DNA of 64,000 nt from Rhizobium sp. 18065 (GTDB taxonomy: Bacteria > Pseudomonadota > Alphaproteobacteria > Rhizobiales > Rhizobiaceae), in NCBI RefSeq assembly GCF_902706095.1, contig NZ_CACSJP010000001.1, forward strand, positions 434,001 to 498,000, read 5' to 3'. Numbering within the stretch: position 1 is the stretch's first letter; the number at the start of each line of letters is the position of its first letter. The notes below the pieces were generated by a model, which saw only the letters and a program-made list of their open reading frames with translations, was not told the origin of the DNA and ran no database searches. Shown piece by piece: positions 8,942-18,486 of the stretch. The position numbers and the translations under genes are program-made.

Positions 8942-10402
8942 ATGAGTGTGGGCATCATTATCCTTGTTATACTGGGGCTTGCGGCGCTTGGCTTTGTTTT
9001 CGGCAGGCAGCGCGCTTTGTCTCTTTGGGCGCCCGGCAGCGCCAAGCTGCACTCGCTTCCTGGCTATTACGGCCAGATGGTTGCGCTGTTCACGGCCGTG
9101 CCGGCCTTCTTTCTGATGGTTCTGTGGCTTTCGGTGCAGCCGACCTTCATCGAGGGGCGCATCAGCGGCATGATCCCGGAAAGCGTGGTGCCAGAAGGTG
9201 GTGCGCACAGCCTTGTCATGTCCGATGTGCGCCGAATTGCCGGCGGTTTGAATTCAGTTATTGCAAAGGGTGGCGTCGGCGAGGATGAACTCGACGACGG
9301 ACGTATCGATTTCAACAATATCCGCGCGCGCCTCGCCGAAGTCGGTGTCGCCCTTGGCGGCGACGTGCCGATCGAAGTGTTCGAGGCCGCCAAGGCCTAT
9401 AGGCAAAGCGCAGAAACCAGCAATATGGTCATGACCGTCGCGGTCCTGGCCCTGGCCTTGATCATGGGTCCGCTGGCCTATCGGAGCATCCGCCCGGAAC
9501 AGCGCGCACGCAATCTCACCGAAGGTTTTGTCAAATGGGTGCTGATGGCGTCGTCGCTGGTCGCCATTATGACCACCGTCGGCATCGTTGGCTCGCTGGT
9601 CTTCGAGACCATCAGCTTCTTCAAGATGTATCCATGGCAGGATTTCTTCTTCTCCACGGTCTGGAATCCGCAGTTCCGCGGCGGCTCTGATCTCGGCATT
9701 CTGCCCTTGTTGTGGGGAACAATGTACGTGTCGGTCATTTCACTGATCGTCGCTGTTCCACTCGGCCTGATGATTGCCGTCTTCCTGTCGGAATATGCTG
9801 GTCCGAGGACACGCAGCATCGTCAAGCCGGCCATCGAAGTTCTGGCGGGCATCCCGACGATCGTCTACGGTCTGTTCGCGCTGGTCACGGTTGGCCCGTT
9901 CCTGCGCGATTGGTTTGCCGAACCGCTCGGCCTCGGCACCTCCTCGTCCTCGGTTCTGACTGCCGGTCTGGTCATGGGTGTCATGATCATCCCCTTTGTC
10001 AGCTCCCTGTCTGATGACATAATCAATGCCGTTCCGCAGGCGCTGCGCGACGGTTCCTATGGCCTCGGTGCCACGCAGTCGGAAACCATCAAGCTGGTCG
10101 TTCTGCCTGCTGCGCTGCCGGGTATCGTGGGTGCCGTACTGCTTGCGGCCAGCCGGGCGATCGGGGAAACCATGATCGTTGTGCTGGGTGCGGGTGCCGC
10201 GGCCAAACTCGATCTTAATCCATTCGAAGCCATGACGACCGTCACCGTCAAAATCGTCAGCCAGTTGACGGGCGACACGGAGTTTTCGAGTCCCGAAACG
10301 CTGGTGGCTTTTGCTCTCGGCTTGACCCTCTTCGTCATAACGCTCGGGCTGAACGTAATGGCCCTCTATATCGTGCGCAAATACCGGGAGCAGTACGAAT
10401 GA
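8942..10402 (+). CDS. pstC: Phosphate ABC transporter permease PstC
   Basis: Inner-membrane channel subunit of PstSCAB2, 486 residues. An N-terminal extension with two to three hydrophobic segments and a periplasmic loop precedes the typical permease core (about residues 260-486) with AEIxTMs and the EAA-type loop LRDGSYGLGATQSETIKLVV. The ATG at 8942 was chosen because AGGGGATGTGG lies just upstream; an earlier start falls in the pstS terminator region. Its stop overlaps the pstA start (ATGA), so the two are translationally coupled. The long N-terminal region is usual in Rhizobiales. Confidence 0.94.
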   Translation: MSVGIIILVILGLAALGFVFGRQRALSLWAPGSAKLHSLPGYYGQMVALFTAVPAFFLMVLWLSVQPTFIEGRISGMIPESVVPEGGAHSLVMSDVRRIAGGLNSVIAKGGVGEDELDDGRIDFNNIRARLAEVGVALGGDVPIEVFEAAKAYRQSAETSNMVMTVAVLALALIMGPLAYRSIRPEQRARNLTEGFVKWVLMASSLVAIMTTVGIVGSLVFETISFFKMYPWQDFFFSTVWNPQFRGGSDLGILPLLWGTMYVSVISLIVAVPLGLMIAVFLSEYAGPRTRSIVKPAIEVLAGIPTIVYGLFALVTVGPFLRDWFAEPLGLGTSSSSVLTAGLVMGVMIIPFVSSLSDDIINAVPQALRDGSYGLGATQSETIKLVVLPAALPGIVGAVLLAASRAIGETMIVVLGAGAAAKLDLNPFEAMTTVTVKIVSQLTGDTEFSSPETLVAFALGLTLFVITLGLNVMALYIVRKYREQYE

Positions 10403-11754
10403 CCGACATCTCCGTGTTCAGCAACATCGCCGCACCGCCGAAAGGCAAGTCGCTTCTTGCCCCGGATGACCGTACCCGCCGCCGCAACGCTGCGGAGGTT
10501 CGTTTCCGCCTGATGGGCAAGATTGCCGTATGCGTTGGCATGCTGGCTCTGGTCGGCCTGCTGGCATCGATCCTGTCGAATGGCGCATCCGCCTTCCGCC
10601 AGACCTATATTTCGCTGGATGTGTATCTGGACCCCGCTCGCCTGGACAAGGCTGGCGATCGGAACCCGGAAAACATCGCTAAAGCCTCGACATTCGCTTA
10701 TGTGCCGCTGATCGAGAAGGCACTCAGTGACGTGATGGCGGCCAAGGGCATCGCCGTCGATACCATGAACGCAAAGGCTGCGGCCGAACTTATATCCAAA
10801 GAGGCCCCGGCCGATCTGCGCCGGTTCGTTCTGGCTGATCCTTCGGTCATCGGCGGCACGCACTCCTTCGATTTTTTGGCAGCCGGCCGCATCGACGGCT
10901 TCTACAAGGGGCGGGTGACCATGGAAAGCGCCGCCCTCGATCGCAATACCTCGCCCGAACAACTCATGCTGGCGGACAAGCTGAAGGAAGCCGGCATCCT
11001 GACGACACGCTTCAACTGGTCCTTCTTCACCGCGCCGGATGCTTCCGATACGCGGCCCGAGGCGGCTGGCCTGGGTATCGCGATCATCGGCTCCATTTAC
11101 ATGATGCTGATTGTCGTTTGCTTGTCGCTTCCGCTAGGCGTCGCGGCATCGATCTATCTCGAAGAATTCGCTCCTCAGAACCACTTTACCGATCTTATCG
11201 AGGTCAATATCGCGAACCTTGCGGCGGTGCCGTCGATCGTGTTCGGTATCCTCGGCCTCGCGGTGCTGATCAATTTCTTCGGTCTTCCCCAGTCCGCTCC
11301 GATCGTTGGCGGTCTGGTACTGACCCTGATGACACTGCCGACGATCATCATCGCCACCCGCGCCGCTTTCAAGGCCGTGCCGCCGTCGATCCGCGACGCC
11401 GCCCTCGGCGTTGGTGCCTCCAAGATGCAGTCCATCTTCCACCATGTTCTGCCTCTGGCAATGCCCGGCATCCTGACCGGCACGATCATCGGCCTTGCCC
11501 GCGCGCTGGGCGAAACAGCACCGCTGCTGCTTATCGGCATGGTGGCCTTTGTGCGCGAGTTCCCCGCCGGTCCTCCGGAAGGTCTATTCAACCCGGCCTC
11601 CGCCCTGCCTGTTCAGGTCTATAACTGGACCCAGCGCGGCGACCCGGCCTTTGTCGAGCGTGCATCCGGTGCGATCATCGTGCTGCTGGTATTTCTGATC
11701 ATGATGAACCTAATTGCAATCATTCTTCGCCGCCGCTTCGAGCGTCGTTGGTAA
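10399..11754 (+). CDS. pstA: Phosphate ABC transporter permease PstA
   Basis: Second channel subunit, 451 residues. A cytoplasmic N terminus and first transmembrane helix (about residues 40-65) are followed by a long periplasmic insert of about 150 residues, then the five-helix permease core beginning near [20 protein letters not shown]. The EAA loop reads [20 protein letters not shown]. It overlaps pstC by 4 bp and is followed 13 bp later by pstB. The extended periplasmic insert makes it longer than the enterobacterial protein (about 296 residues). Confidence 0.94.
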   Translation: MTDISVFSNIAAPPKGKSLLAPDDRTRRRNAAEVRFRLMGKIAVCVGMLALVGLLASILSNGASAFRQTYISLDVYLDPARLDKAGDRNPENIAKASTFAYVPLIEKALSDVMAAKGIAVDTMNAKAAAELISKEAPADLRRFVLADPSVIGGTHSFDFLAAGRIDGFYKGRVTMESAALDRNTSPEQLMLADKLKEAGILTTRFNWSFFTAPDASDTRPEAAGLGIAIIGSIYMMLIVVCLSLPLGVAASIYLEEFAPQNHFTDLIEVNIANLAAVPSIVFGILGLAVLINFFGLPQSAPIVGGLVLTLMTLPTIIIATRAAFKAVPPSIRDAALGVGASKMQSIFHHVLPLAMPGILTGTIIGLARALGETAPLLLIGMVAFVREFPAGPPEGLFNPASALPVQVYNWTQRGDPAFVERASGAIIVLLVFLIMMNLIAIILRRRFERRW

Positions 11755-11767
11755 AAGGAGCGTAGAG

Positions 11768-12583
11768 ATGAACAACATGTCCACGAGCAACATAACAACG
11801 ACGCCGACGAAGGCTTCCACCATGAACGAAACCAAGATTTCCGCCCGCGACGTTCAGGTCTACTATGGCGACAAGCACGCCATCATCGATGTGAATATCG
11901 AAATCCGCCCGCGCACGGTCACGGCCTTCATCGGCCCGTCCGGTTGCGGCAAGTCGACCTTCCTGCGCTGCATCAACCGCATGAACGACACGATCGCGAG
12001 CTGCCGTGTTGAAGGGCATATCTCGATCGATGGAGAAAACATCTATGATCCGAAGGTCGACCCGGTACAGTTGCGCGCCAAGGTCGGCATGGTGTTCCAG
12101 AAGCCTAACCCGTTCCCGAAGTCTATCTATGAAAACGTCGCTTACGGCCCCCGTATCCACGGTTTGGCGCGGTCCAAGGCGGATCTGGACGAGTTGGTGA
12201 CTTCGGCCTTGCAGAAGGCGGGCCTCTGGAACGAAGTCAAGGATCGCCTCGACAGCCCTGGCACGGGCCTGTCCGGCGGCCAGCAGCAACGCCTGTGCAT
12301 TGCGCGCGCGGTTGCAGTCAGCCCCGAAGTCATCCTGATGGATGAGCCCTGTTCGGCGCTCGACCCGATCGCGACTGCCAAGGTTGAGGAACTTATCCAC
12401 GAATTGCGGACGAACTTCACCATTGTCATCGTTACGCATTCGATGCAGCAGGCTGCCCGCGTCTCTCAGCGTACGGCCATGTTCCATCTGGGCAATCTCG
12501 TCGAAGAGAACGATACGGACAAGATGTTCACCAATCCAGACGATCAGCGCACGCAGGACTACATCATGGGTCGCTTCGGCTGA
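11768..12583 (+). CDS. pstB: Phosphate ABC transporter ATPase PstB
   Basis: Cytoplasmic ATPase that powers phosphate import, 271 residues. Walker [13 protein letters not shown] signature [14 protein letters not shown], Walker [14 protein letters not shown] and the H-loop [14 protein letters not shown] are all intact. AAAGGAG at 11754-11760 selects the ATG at 11768; the low-complexity Thr/Ser/Met N terminus up to [11 protein letters not shown] is probably non-essential. It sits between pstA and phoU. Confidence 0.96.
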   Translation: MNNMSTSNITTTPTKASTMNETKISARDVQVYYGDKHAIIDVNIEIRPRTVTAFIGPSGCGKSTFLRCINRMNDTIASCRVEGHISIDGENIYDPKVDPVQLRAKVGMVFQKPNPFPKSIYENVAYGPRIHGLARSKADLDELVTSALQKAGLWNEVKDRLDSPGTGLSGGQQQRLCIARAVAVSPEVILMDEPCSALDPIATAKVEELIHELRTNFTIVIVTHSMQQAARVSQRTAMFHLGNLVEENDTDKMFTNPDDQRTQDYIMGRFG

Positions 12584-12629
12584 TCCTCTGTTGCCCTTGC
12601 AGTCGTTTCTCTTATCAGGATGCTAAAAC

Positions 12630-13343
12630 ATGTCTTCTACCCATATTCTGTCGGCCTTTGACGACGAACTGAAATACCTGATGCGCCGTATCTCGGAAAT
12701 GGGCGGCATGGCAGAGCAGATGGTCGCTGAAAGCGTCCGCGCTCTGGTCAATACCGATGGCGCGCTGGCCCAGAAGGTCATCTCCGACGACGTCGTCATG
12801 GATGCGACCGAGCGCGAAATCGGCGACAAGGCGATCGTCATGATCGCCCGCCGCCAGCCGATGGCAGCCGATCTTCGCGAAATCATCGGCGCCCTGCGCA
12901 TCGCCAGCGATCTGGAGCGTGTCGGCGACCTCGGCAAGAGCAATTGCAAGCGCGTGATGGCGGTCCAGAGTTCGGGCATCCCGCGCAAGCTCGCCCGCGG
13001 CATCGAGCATCTGTCTGATCTCGCCCTTGCCCAGCTCAAGGAAGTACTGGACGTCTACACCACGCGTTCGGCGGAAAAGGCGAAATCCATTCGCGATCGC
13101 GATGAAGAGATCGACTCCATGTATACCTCGCTGTTCCGCGAGCTTTTGACCTACATGATGGAAGATCCGCGCAACATCACCAGCTGCACGCATCTGCTCT
13201 TCTGCGCCAAGAACATCGAGCGCATCGGCGACCACGCAACCAATATCGCCGAAACGATCTACTACATGACGACCGGTGCCCAGCCCGAGGGCGAGCGTCC
13301 GAAGGAAGACCTCACGTCCTCCGTCGGCGCGATCAATGAGTAA
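12630..13343 (+). CDS. phoU: Phosphate signalling regulator PhoU
   Basis: A 237-residue all-helical protein with two three-helix PhoU bundles. The conserved repeats are seen in EREIGDKAIVMIARRQPMAADLR (first) and CTHLLFCAKNIERIGDHATN (second), which carry the metal-cluster E/DxxxD motifs. It links PstB transport state to PhoR to restrain phosphorylation of PhoB. Start ATG at 12630; 46 bp after pstB and 27 bp before phoB. Confidence 0.96.
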   Translation: MSSTHILSAFDDELKYLMRRISEMGGMAEQMVAESVRALVNTDGALAQKVISDDVVMDATEREIGDKAIVMIARRQPMAADLREIIGALRIASDLERVGDLGKSNCKRVMAVQSSGIPRKLARGIEHLSDLALAQLKEVLDVYTTRSAEKAKSIRDRDEEIDSMYTSLFRELLTYMMEDPRNITSCTHLLFCAKNIERIGDHATNIAETIYYMTTGAQPEGERPKEDLTSSVGAINE

Positions 13344-13370
13344 GCCGTCACTAACGGGGTTTTGCCTTTC

Positions 13371-14054
13371 ATGTTGCCGAAAATAGCTGTCGTAGAGGAT
13401 GAGGAGGCGCTCAGCGTCCTCCTCCGCTACAATCTCGAAGCCGAAGGCTACGAGGTCGAGACGATCCTGCGTGGGGATGAAGCCGAGCTTCGCCTGCAGG
13501 AGCGTGTGCCGGATCTGTTGATCCTGGACTGGATGCTGCCGGGCGTTTCCGGCATCGAGCTCTGCCGTCGCCTGCGGGTGCGCCCGGAAACCGAGCGTCT
13601 GCCGATCATCATGCTGACGGCCAGGGGTGAGGAAAGCGAACGTGTTCGCGGGCTCGCGACCGGCGCCGACGACTATGTCGTCAAGCCGTTTTCGACGCCC
13701 GAACTGATGGCGCGCGTCAAGGCCATGTTGCGTCGTGCCAAGCCCGAGGTTCTGTCCAGCGTGCTGCGCTGCGGCGATATCGAACTGGATCGCGAGACCC
13801 ACCGGGTCCATCGCAAGAGCCGCGAAGTGCGTCTCGGCCCGACGGAATTCCGCCTGCTTGAATTCCTGATGGCATCGCCCAGTCGCGTCTTTTCCCGCTC
13901 GCAACTGCTGGACGGCGTCTGGGGCCATGACATCTATGTCGACGAACGCACGGTCGATGTGCATGTCGGTCGCCTGCGCAAGGCACTGAACTTCTCCAAC
14001 ATGCAGGATGTCATCCGCACCGTCCGCGGTGCAGGCTACTCCATGGAAGTCTGA
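13371..14054 (+). CDS. phoB: Phosphate regulon response regulator PhoB
   Basis: An OmpR-family regulator of 227 residues. Receiver domain: acidic pocket ED at 9-10, phospho-acceptor Asp53 in LLILDWMLPG, switch Thr in MLTARGEE and the Lys in YVVKPFSTPEL. The C-terminal winged helix (about 130-227) ends DERTVDVHVGRLRKAL. It binds the Pho box before pstS. The ATG at 13371 gives the usual length; an in-frame TTG 9 bp upstream is less likely. Last gene of the operon, closed by a strong terminator. Confidence 0.96.
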   Translation: MLPKIAVVEDEEALSVLLRYNLEAEGYEVETILRGDEAELRLQERVPDLLILDWMLPGVSGIELCRRLRVRPETERLPIIMLTARGEESERVRGLATGADDYVVKPFSTPELMARVKAMLRRAKPEVLSSVLRCGDIELDRETHRVHRKSREVRLGPTEFRLLEFLMASPSRVFSRSQLLDGVWGHDIYVDERTVDVHVGRLRKALNFSNMQDVIRTVRGAGYSMEV

Positions 14055-14082
14055 GCGCTTCGCCTGCAGTCTGACAAGCAAT

Positions 14083-14112
14083 AAAAAAACGGGCCCAAAA
14101 GCCCGTTTTTTT
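14083..14112. terminator. Bidirectional terminator between phoB and gcrA
   Basis: AAAAAAACGGGC, then CCAAAA, then GCCCGTTTTTTT: A and T runs flank a GC stem, so it can serve both phoB (+) and gcrA (-), which converge here. Confidence 0.85.
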
Positions 14113-14136
14113 GTATCTGCTCTTTGCCGTCGGCCT

Positions 14137-14670
14137 TTAGCGGGCTGCCCTGCGGCGTTCGCTCACCGGCTGGTAGGCCATCTTGGCATGGTAGCCGCAA
14201 TACGGCGACGCATCGTTGATTTCGCAACCGCAGAAGTGGAAGTCGTCCTTCATCGGGTCGCCGATCGGCCACTTGCAGGTGCGCTCGGTCAGTTCCGTCA
14301 ATGCCAGGCGACGCGAAATCGGCACCACGACATTCGAAGGGCGCGACACTTCGACTTCCTCGAAAATATCGACTTCGATCTCTTCCTTCAGCATGTTGCC
14401 GCCGGCCGCACGGGTTACCGTGCGGGTGGTTGTCGCGGTGCGGCCCTGGAACGTGGTCGGACGCTGTGCTGCCGGTGCCGGACGCTTGGCCGGGCGGGCC
14501 GCCGATGTGCTGCCGCCTGCCTTGGCGCGACCCGGCAGGTTCAGCCGGTGCACCTTGCCGATAACAGCATTGCGGCTGACGCCGCCCAGTTGCGCTGCGA
14601 TCTGGCTTGCGCTCAGGCCTTCGGCCCAGAGGCGCTTTAGTCTCTCGACGCGTTCATCAGTCCAGTTCAT
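14137..14670 (-). CDS. gcrA: Cell cycle regulator GcrA
   Basis: An alphaproteobacterial sigma70-associated transcription factor that activates promoters carrying CcrM-methylated GANTC sites. The 177-residue protein has the N-terminal helix-turn-helix NWTDERVERLKRLWAEGLSA followed by VSRNAVIGKVHRLNLPGR, an Ala/Pro/Thr-rich linker and a Cys/His-rich C-terminal domain (CKWPIGDPM, FHFCGCEIN, YCGYHAKM) that contacts sigma70. The shared region with argD is rich in GANTC sites, suggesting methylation-dependent control of gcrA itself or of argD (inference). Confidence 0.96.
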   Translation of the reverse strand: MNWTDERVERLKRLWAEGLSASQIAAQLGGVSRNAVIGKVHRLNLPGRAKAGGSTSAARPAKRPAPAAQRPTTFQGRTATTTRTVTRAAGGNMLKEEIEVDIFEEVEVSRPSNVVVPISRRLALTELTERTCKWPIGDPMKDDFHFCGCEINDASPYCGYHAKMAYQPVSERRRAAR

Positions 14671-15109
14671 GCCGTATTTCTCCGCCGCTCGCGTGTGTGA
14701 TGGCAGAATCCCTCACCGTTGCTTCGAATGAATTCGAAACAAAAAAACCGCCTCGTTACTGTCGGTGACTATTTCCGCCGCATTGCTCGATTTATTGAAT
14801 GTTAACCTACTGGTCGGGTGACTCTGTGACAAGAGTCGGGGGAATCATCTCGAATCGATTTCGTGGTTTTCCCCAACTTGCTTCCCGAGTGAGTCAAGTC
14901 TGCAACACTCCCAAATAGCGATTACGGCACGACGTCCGGTACTCCCCTCAATCGCCTGCAGGCCCTCATTTTCCTGTAAGTTTCGTTGACATTGCAAGGT
15001 TAAATGGGGATAGTGCCTCCGCCGCCGCAAGGCGGCATTTTTAATTTTTGACCTGCCAATAGGCGTCTTTGCTGCTGCTGGACGCCGCCAATCAAGGATG
15101 ACGAACGCC
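14671..15109. other. gcrA-argD divergent intergenic region with GANTC cluster
   Basis: 439 bp. GANTC sites at 14706, 14820, 14833, 14842, 14852 and 14891 (five within 76 bp against about one per 256 bp expected at random). A plus-strand promoter candidate TTGACA (14986-14991), 17-bp spacer, GATAGT (15009-15014) precedes a terminator-like hairpin at 15021-15049. The region may hold a short RNA or an argD leader; no protein gene is supportable. Confidence 0.6.
15021..15049 (+). terminator. Hairpin with T run in the argD leader
   Basis: GCCGCC-GCAA-GGCGGC followed by ATTTTTAATTTTT, 60 bp before the argD start. A GNRA-type loop on a perfect 6-bp stem. It could end an upstream short RNA or attenuate argD. 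Confidence 0.55.
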
Positions 15110-16306
15110 ATGGCCGAAGCGACGCCGCTTTATCAGACCTACAATCGGGCGCCCCTGCGTTTCGAGCGAGGCGAGGGCGTCTGGCTCGTCACCGAGGGCG
15201 GTGACCGCTATCTCGATTTTGCAGCCGGCGTCGCCGTCAACTCGCTGGGCCACGCCCATCCGCATCTGGTCGAAGCCCTGAAGGCGCAAGCGGACAAGCT
15301 CTGGCATGTCTCCAACCTGTACGACGTGCCTGGCCAGGAAACGCTTGGCCGGCGCCTGACGGAGGCGACATTTGCCGATCGTGTCTTCTTCACCAATTCC
15401 GGTGCCGAAGCGCTGGAATGCGCGATCAAGACCGCGCGCCGCTATCATTTCACCAAGGGCCATCCGGAAAAATTCCACATCATCACCATGGAGGGCGCCT
15501 TCCACGGCCGCACCATCGCGACGATCGCTGCCGGTGGCCAGGAAAAATATCTCGAAGGTTTCGGCCCCAAGGCGCCGGGCTTCGATCAGGTGCCGTTCGG
15601 TGACATCGACGCCGTCAAGGCGACCATCTCCGATGCGACGGCGGCCATTCTTGTCGAGCCGGTTCAGGGAGAGGGCGGCATCCGCGCCATCCCCGTCGAG
15701 ATGCTGCGCGAACTGCGCGCCATCTGCGACGAGCATGACCTGCTGTTGATCCTTGATGAAGTGCAGTCCGGCGTCGGCCGGACCGGCAAGTTCTTTGCCC
15801 ATGAATGGTCGGGTATCACGCCGGATATCATGGCTGTGGCCAAGGGCATCGGCGGCGGCTTCCCGCTCGGCGCCTGCCTCGCCACAGAAGAGGCCTCCAT
15901 TGGCATGAAGGCCGGCACCCATGGCTCGACCTATGGTGGCAATCCGCTCGCCATGGCCGTCGGCAACGCTGTACTCGATATCGTGCTGGCCGATGGTTTC
16001 CTCGATCAGGTGCGCGATGTAGCACTCGTCTTCCGCCAGGGGCTGGCCTCGCTGCAGGATCGTTTCCCTGATGTCATCGCGGAAATCCGCGGTGAAGGCC
16101 TGATGCTCGGCATCAAGGCCAAGGGTCCGAATACCGAACTGCTGATGGCCATGCGCGACCAGCATCTTCTCGGCGTGCCGGCAGGCGACAACGTTATTCG
16201 TCTTCTTCCGCCGCTCGTGACGACGGCAGAAGAGGCGCGCGATGGCCTGCGTCGCATAGAGCTTGCCGCAGAGCAGGTTCGTCACAAGGCCGCAGCAATC
16301 GCTTGA
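15110..16306 (+). CDS. argD: Acetylornithine aminotransferase ArgD
   Basis: PLP-dependent class III transaminase, 398 residues, converting N-acetylglutamate semialdehyde to N-acetylornithine in arginine synthesis. It shows the N-terminal [19 protein letters not shown], the cofactor-binding [14 protein letters not shown], the [14 protein letters not shown] aspartate and the Schiff-base Lys in [14 protein letters not shown]. The ATG at 15110 fits homologue length (about 399) and has AAGGA 11 bp upstream; an ATG at 15098 is too close to it. argF follows 24 bp after the stop, so they form an operon. Confidence 0.95.
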   Translation: MAEATPLYQTYNRAPLRFERGEGVWLVTEGGDRYLDFAAGVAVNSLGHAHPHLVEALKAQADKLWHVSNLYDVPGQETLGRRLTEATFADRVFFTNSGAEALECAIKTARRYHFTKGHPEKFHIITMEGAFHGRTIATIAAGGQEKYLEGFGPKAPGFDQVPFGDIDAVKATISDATAAILVEPVQGEGGIRAIPVEMLRELRAICDEHDLLLILDEVQSGVGRTGKFFAHEWSGITPDIMAVAKGIGGGFPLGACLATEEASIGMKAGTHGSTYGGNPLAMAVGNAVLDIVLADGFLDQVRDVALVFRQGLASLQDRFPDVIAEIRGEGLMLGIKAKGPNTELLMAMRDQHLLGVPAGDNVIRLLPPLVTTAEEARDGLRRIELAAEQVRHKAAAIA

Positions 16307-16330
16307 AACGCGCAGGACAGGTAGACATTT

Positions 16331-17248
16331 ATGGCATCTCCGAAGCACTTCCTCGATCTCTCCGCCGTCTCCTCCATGGATCTTCGCTCCATGATGGACG
16401 ATGCGCGCAGCCGCAAGCAGGCGACCAAGGCCGGCACGGCTGACAAGCCGCTGGCCGGCAAGATGCTGGCGATGATCTTCGAGAAGCCGTCCACCCGCAC
16501 CCGCGTTTCCTTCGATGTCGGCATGCGCCAGCTCGGCGGTGAGACGCTGTTCCTGTCGGGTACCGAAATGCAGCTCGGCCGTGCCGAGACCATCGGCGAC
16601 ACCGCCAAGGTCCTCTCGCGTTATGTCGATGCGATCATGATCCGCACCACCGACCATTCCCGCCTGCTGGAAATGGCCGAACATGCCACAGTCCCGGTGA
16701 TCAACGCCCTGACGGATCTGACGCATCCCTGCCAGATCATGGCCGATATCCTGACCATCGAGGAACATCGCGGCCCGATCGCCGGCAAGACGCTCGCCTG
16801 GACCGGCGACGGCAACAATGTGCTGCATTCGCTCGTCGAAGGTGCGGCCCGTTTCGGCTACAAGATGAACATGGCCGTGCCGCTCGGCTCCGAGCCGGAT
16901 GACAAGATCCTCAACTGGGCTCGCAACAATGGCGGCGAGATCATGCTGTGCCATGATGCCGATCGCGCCGTCGAAGGTGTTGATGCGGTCATCACGGACA
17001 CCTGGATCTCGATGAACCAGGAACACAAGGCGCGCGGCCACAATGTCTTCCAGCCCTTCCAGGTCAATGCGGCGCTGATGAAGAAGGCCAATAGCGAGGC
17101 CCTGTTCCTTCATTGCCTTCCCGCGCATCGCGGCGAGGAAGTGACGGACGAGGTCATCGATGGTCCACAGTCGGTCGTCTTCGACGAAGCGGAAAACCGC
17201 CTGCATGCGCAAAAGTCCATTCTCGCTTGGTGCCTCGGCGCCATCTGA
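16331..17248 (+). CDS. argF: Ornithine carbamoyltransferase ArgF
   Basis: Condenses ornithine with carbamoyl phosphate to citrulline, 305 residues. The carbamoyl-phosphate loop [12 protein letters not shown], the second site [11 protein letters not shown] and the ornithine-side [11 protein letters not shown] with its catalytic Cys are all present. Transcribed with argD. A GC hairpin, GCGGGGC-CTTGCC-GCCCCGC (17260-17279), follows the stop with only a poor T run, so partial read-through to hslO is possible. Confidence 0.96.
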   Translation: MASPKHFLDLSAVSSMDLRSMMDDARSRKQATKAGTADKPLAGKMLAMIFEKPSTRTRVSFDVGMRQLGGETLFLSGTEMQLGRAETIGDTAKVLSRYVDAIMIRTTDHSRLLEMAEHATVPVINALTDLTHPCQIMADILTIEEHRGPIAGKTLAWTGDGNNVLHSLVEGAARFGYKMNMAVPLGSEPDDKILNWARNNGGEIMLCHDADRAVEGVDAVITDTWISMNQEHKARGHNVFQPFQVNAALMKKANSEALFLHCLPAHRGEEVTDEVIDGPQSVVFDEAENRLHAQKSILAWCLGAI

Positions 17249-17374
17249 AGGCCAGGAATGCGGGGCCTTGCCGCCCCGCTTGACCTTTGACGGCGGCGAT
17301 ACCATCTGAGCGCTTTCTCATGGGGCTGCTTTTGCGGCTCTGCTTTTCGCGCCGCCGGCGCACGGAGTACATTC

Positions 17375-18367
17375 ATGTCGAACAAACAAGCCGAACTCGG
17401 CGAATTCGGTTTCGCCGGTGATGATCGTGTTGTGCCCTTCCAGGTGGAAGGCCTCGACGTGCGCGGTCGCGCCGTTCAGGTTGGCCCGCTGGTCAACACC
17501 ATCCTCGATCGCCATTCCTATCCGCAACCCGTCGCCCGCCTGCTGGCGGAAGCGATCGTGCTGACGGTGTTGATCGGCACCTCGCTGAAATTCGACGGCA
17601 AATTCACTGTCCAGACCAAGGGCGATGGCCCGGTCGATCTGCTGGTTGCCGATTTCTCGACGCCGGAAAGCGTCCGCGCCTATGCCCGCTTCAACGAGGA
17701 AGCGCTGGCCGAGGCGGTGGCGGAGGGTCGGACCTCGCCGGAACAGCTGCTCGGCAATGGCGTGCTCGCCTTGACCATCGACCAGGGCGCCTTCATGCAG
17801 CCATATCAGGGTATCGTGCCGCTCGACGGCTCGTCGCTCGAGGATATCGCCGGCGTCTATTTCCGCCAGTCGGAACAGATCCCGACTCGCGTGCGCCTCG
17901 GTGCCGCCGAACTCTTCGACCGCGACGAGAACGGCAAGCCGCGCCGCACCTGGCGGGCAGGCGGCCTGATCGCCCAGTTCCTGCCGGAGGCGCCCGACCG
18001 CATGCGCCTGCCGGATCTGCATGGGGGCGATGGCGACGAACGCGATTTCGAGGTCTCGCATGACGACGCCTGGGAAGAAGCGCGCATGCTGGTCGATACG
18101 ATCGACGCTGATGAACTCACCGACCCGCAGGTCGGCATCGAGCGTCTGCTGTTTCGCCTGTTCCACGAGCGCGGCGTTCGCGCCTACGCCCCGCAGGCCG
18201 TCTACGACCGCTGCAGCTGCTCGCGCGACAAGATCAAGGGCGTGCTTCAGGGTTTCTCGGCCGAGGAGATCGAGTCCAGCACCGAGGACGGCAAGATCAC
18301 CGTCACCTGCGAGTTCTGTTCGAGCAGCTATCATTACGAGCCGACGGAAGTCGTCGCCGCGTTGTGA
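17375..18367 (+). CDS. hslO: Redox-regulated chaperone Hsp33 (HslO)
   Basis: A cytoplasmic holdase chaperone activated by oxidative disulfide formation, 330 residues. The C-terminal zinc centre is intact: RCSCSRDK (C-x-C) and TCEFCSSSYHYE (C-x2-C). The N-terminal substrate-binding core includes IVLTVLIGTSLKFDGKFTVQ. It is longer than the E. coli protein (292), with an acidic insert HGGDGDERDFEVSHDD as seen in alphaproteobacteria. Ribosome site GGAG 8-9 bp before the ATG. A terminator directly follows. Confidence 0.94.
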   Translation: MSNKQAELGEFGFAGDDRVVPFQVEGLDVRGRAVQVGPLVNTILDRHSYPQPVARLLAEAIVLTVLIGTSLKFDGKFTVQTKGDGPVDLLVADFSTPESVRAYARFNEEALAEAVAEGRTSPEQLLGNGVLALTIDQGAFMQPYQGIVPLDGSSLEDIAGVYFRQSEQIPTRVRLGAAELFDRDENGKPRRTWRAGGLIAQFLPEAPDRMRLPDLHGGDGDERDFEVSHDDAWEEARMLVDTIDADELTDPQVGIERLLFRLFHERGVRAYAPQAVYDRCSCSRDKIKGVLQGFSAEEIESSTEDGKITVTCEFCSSSYHYEPTEVVAAL

Positions 18368-18383
18368 CCGGCCACTGAAATGA

Positions 18384-18411
18384 CAAAAGGCCGGGCTGAT
18401 CCGGCCTTTTG
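18384..18411 (+). terminator. Terminator of hslO
   Basis: CAAAAGGCCGG-GCTGAT-CCGGCCTTTTG: a perfect 11-bp stem whose arms end in A and T runs, 17 bp after the stop. Confidence 0.85.
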
Positions 18412-18486
18412 CGCGACTGTGATCCGCAGATAGCCGGGGTCGGCTTGTGCTTGACCCCGGTGTCCAGAACGACGATGGGCCAGCGA

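Noticed and set aside
12615..14081. 488-codon minus-strand frame opposite phoU and phoB
   Set aside because: Antisense to two well-formed genes; no recognisable motif.
15092..17305. 737-codon open frame on the minus strand across argD and argF
   Set aside because: It is an antisense shadow: both plus-strand genes have complete catalytic motifs, while the antisense product has no known domains and is typical of GC-rich third-position effects.
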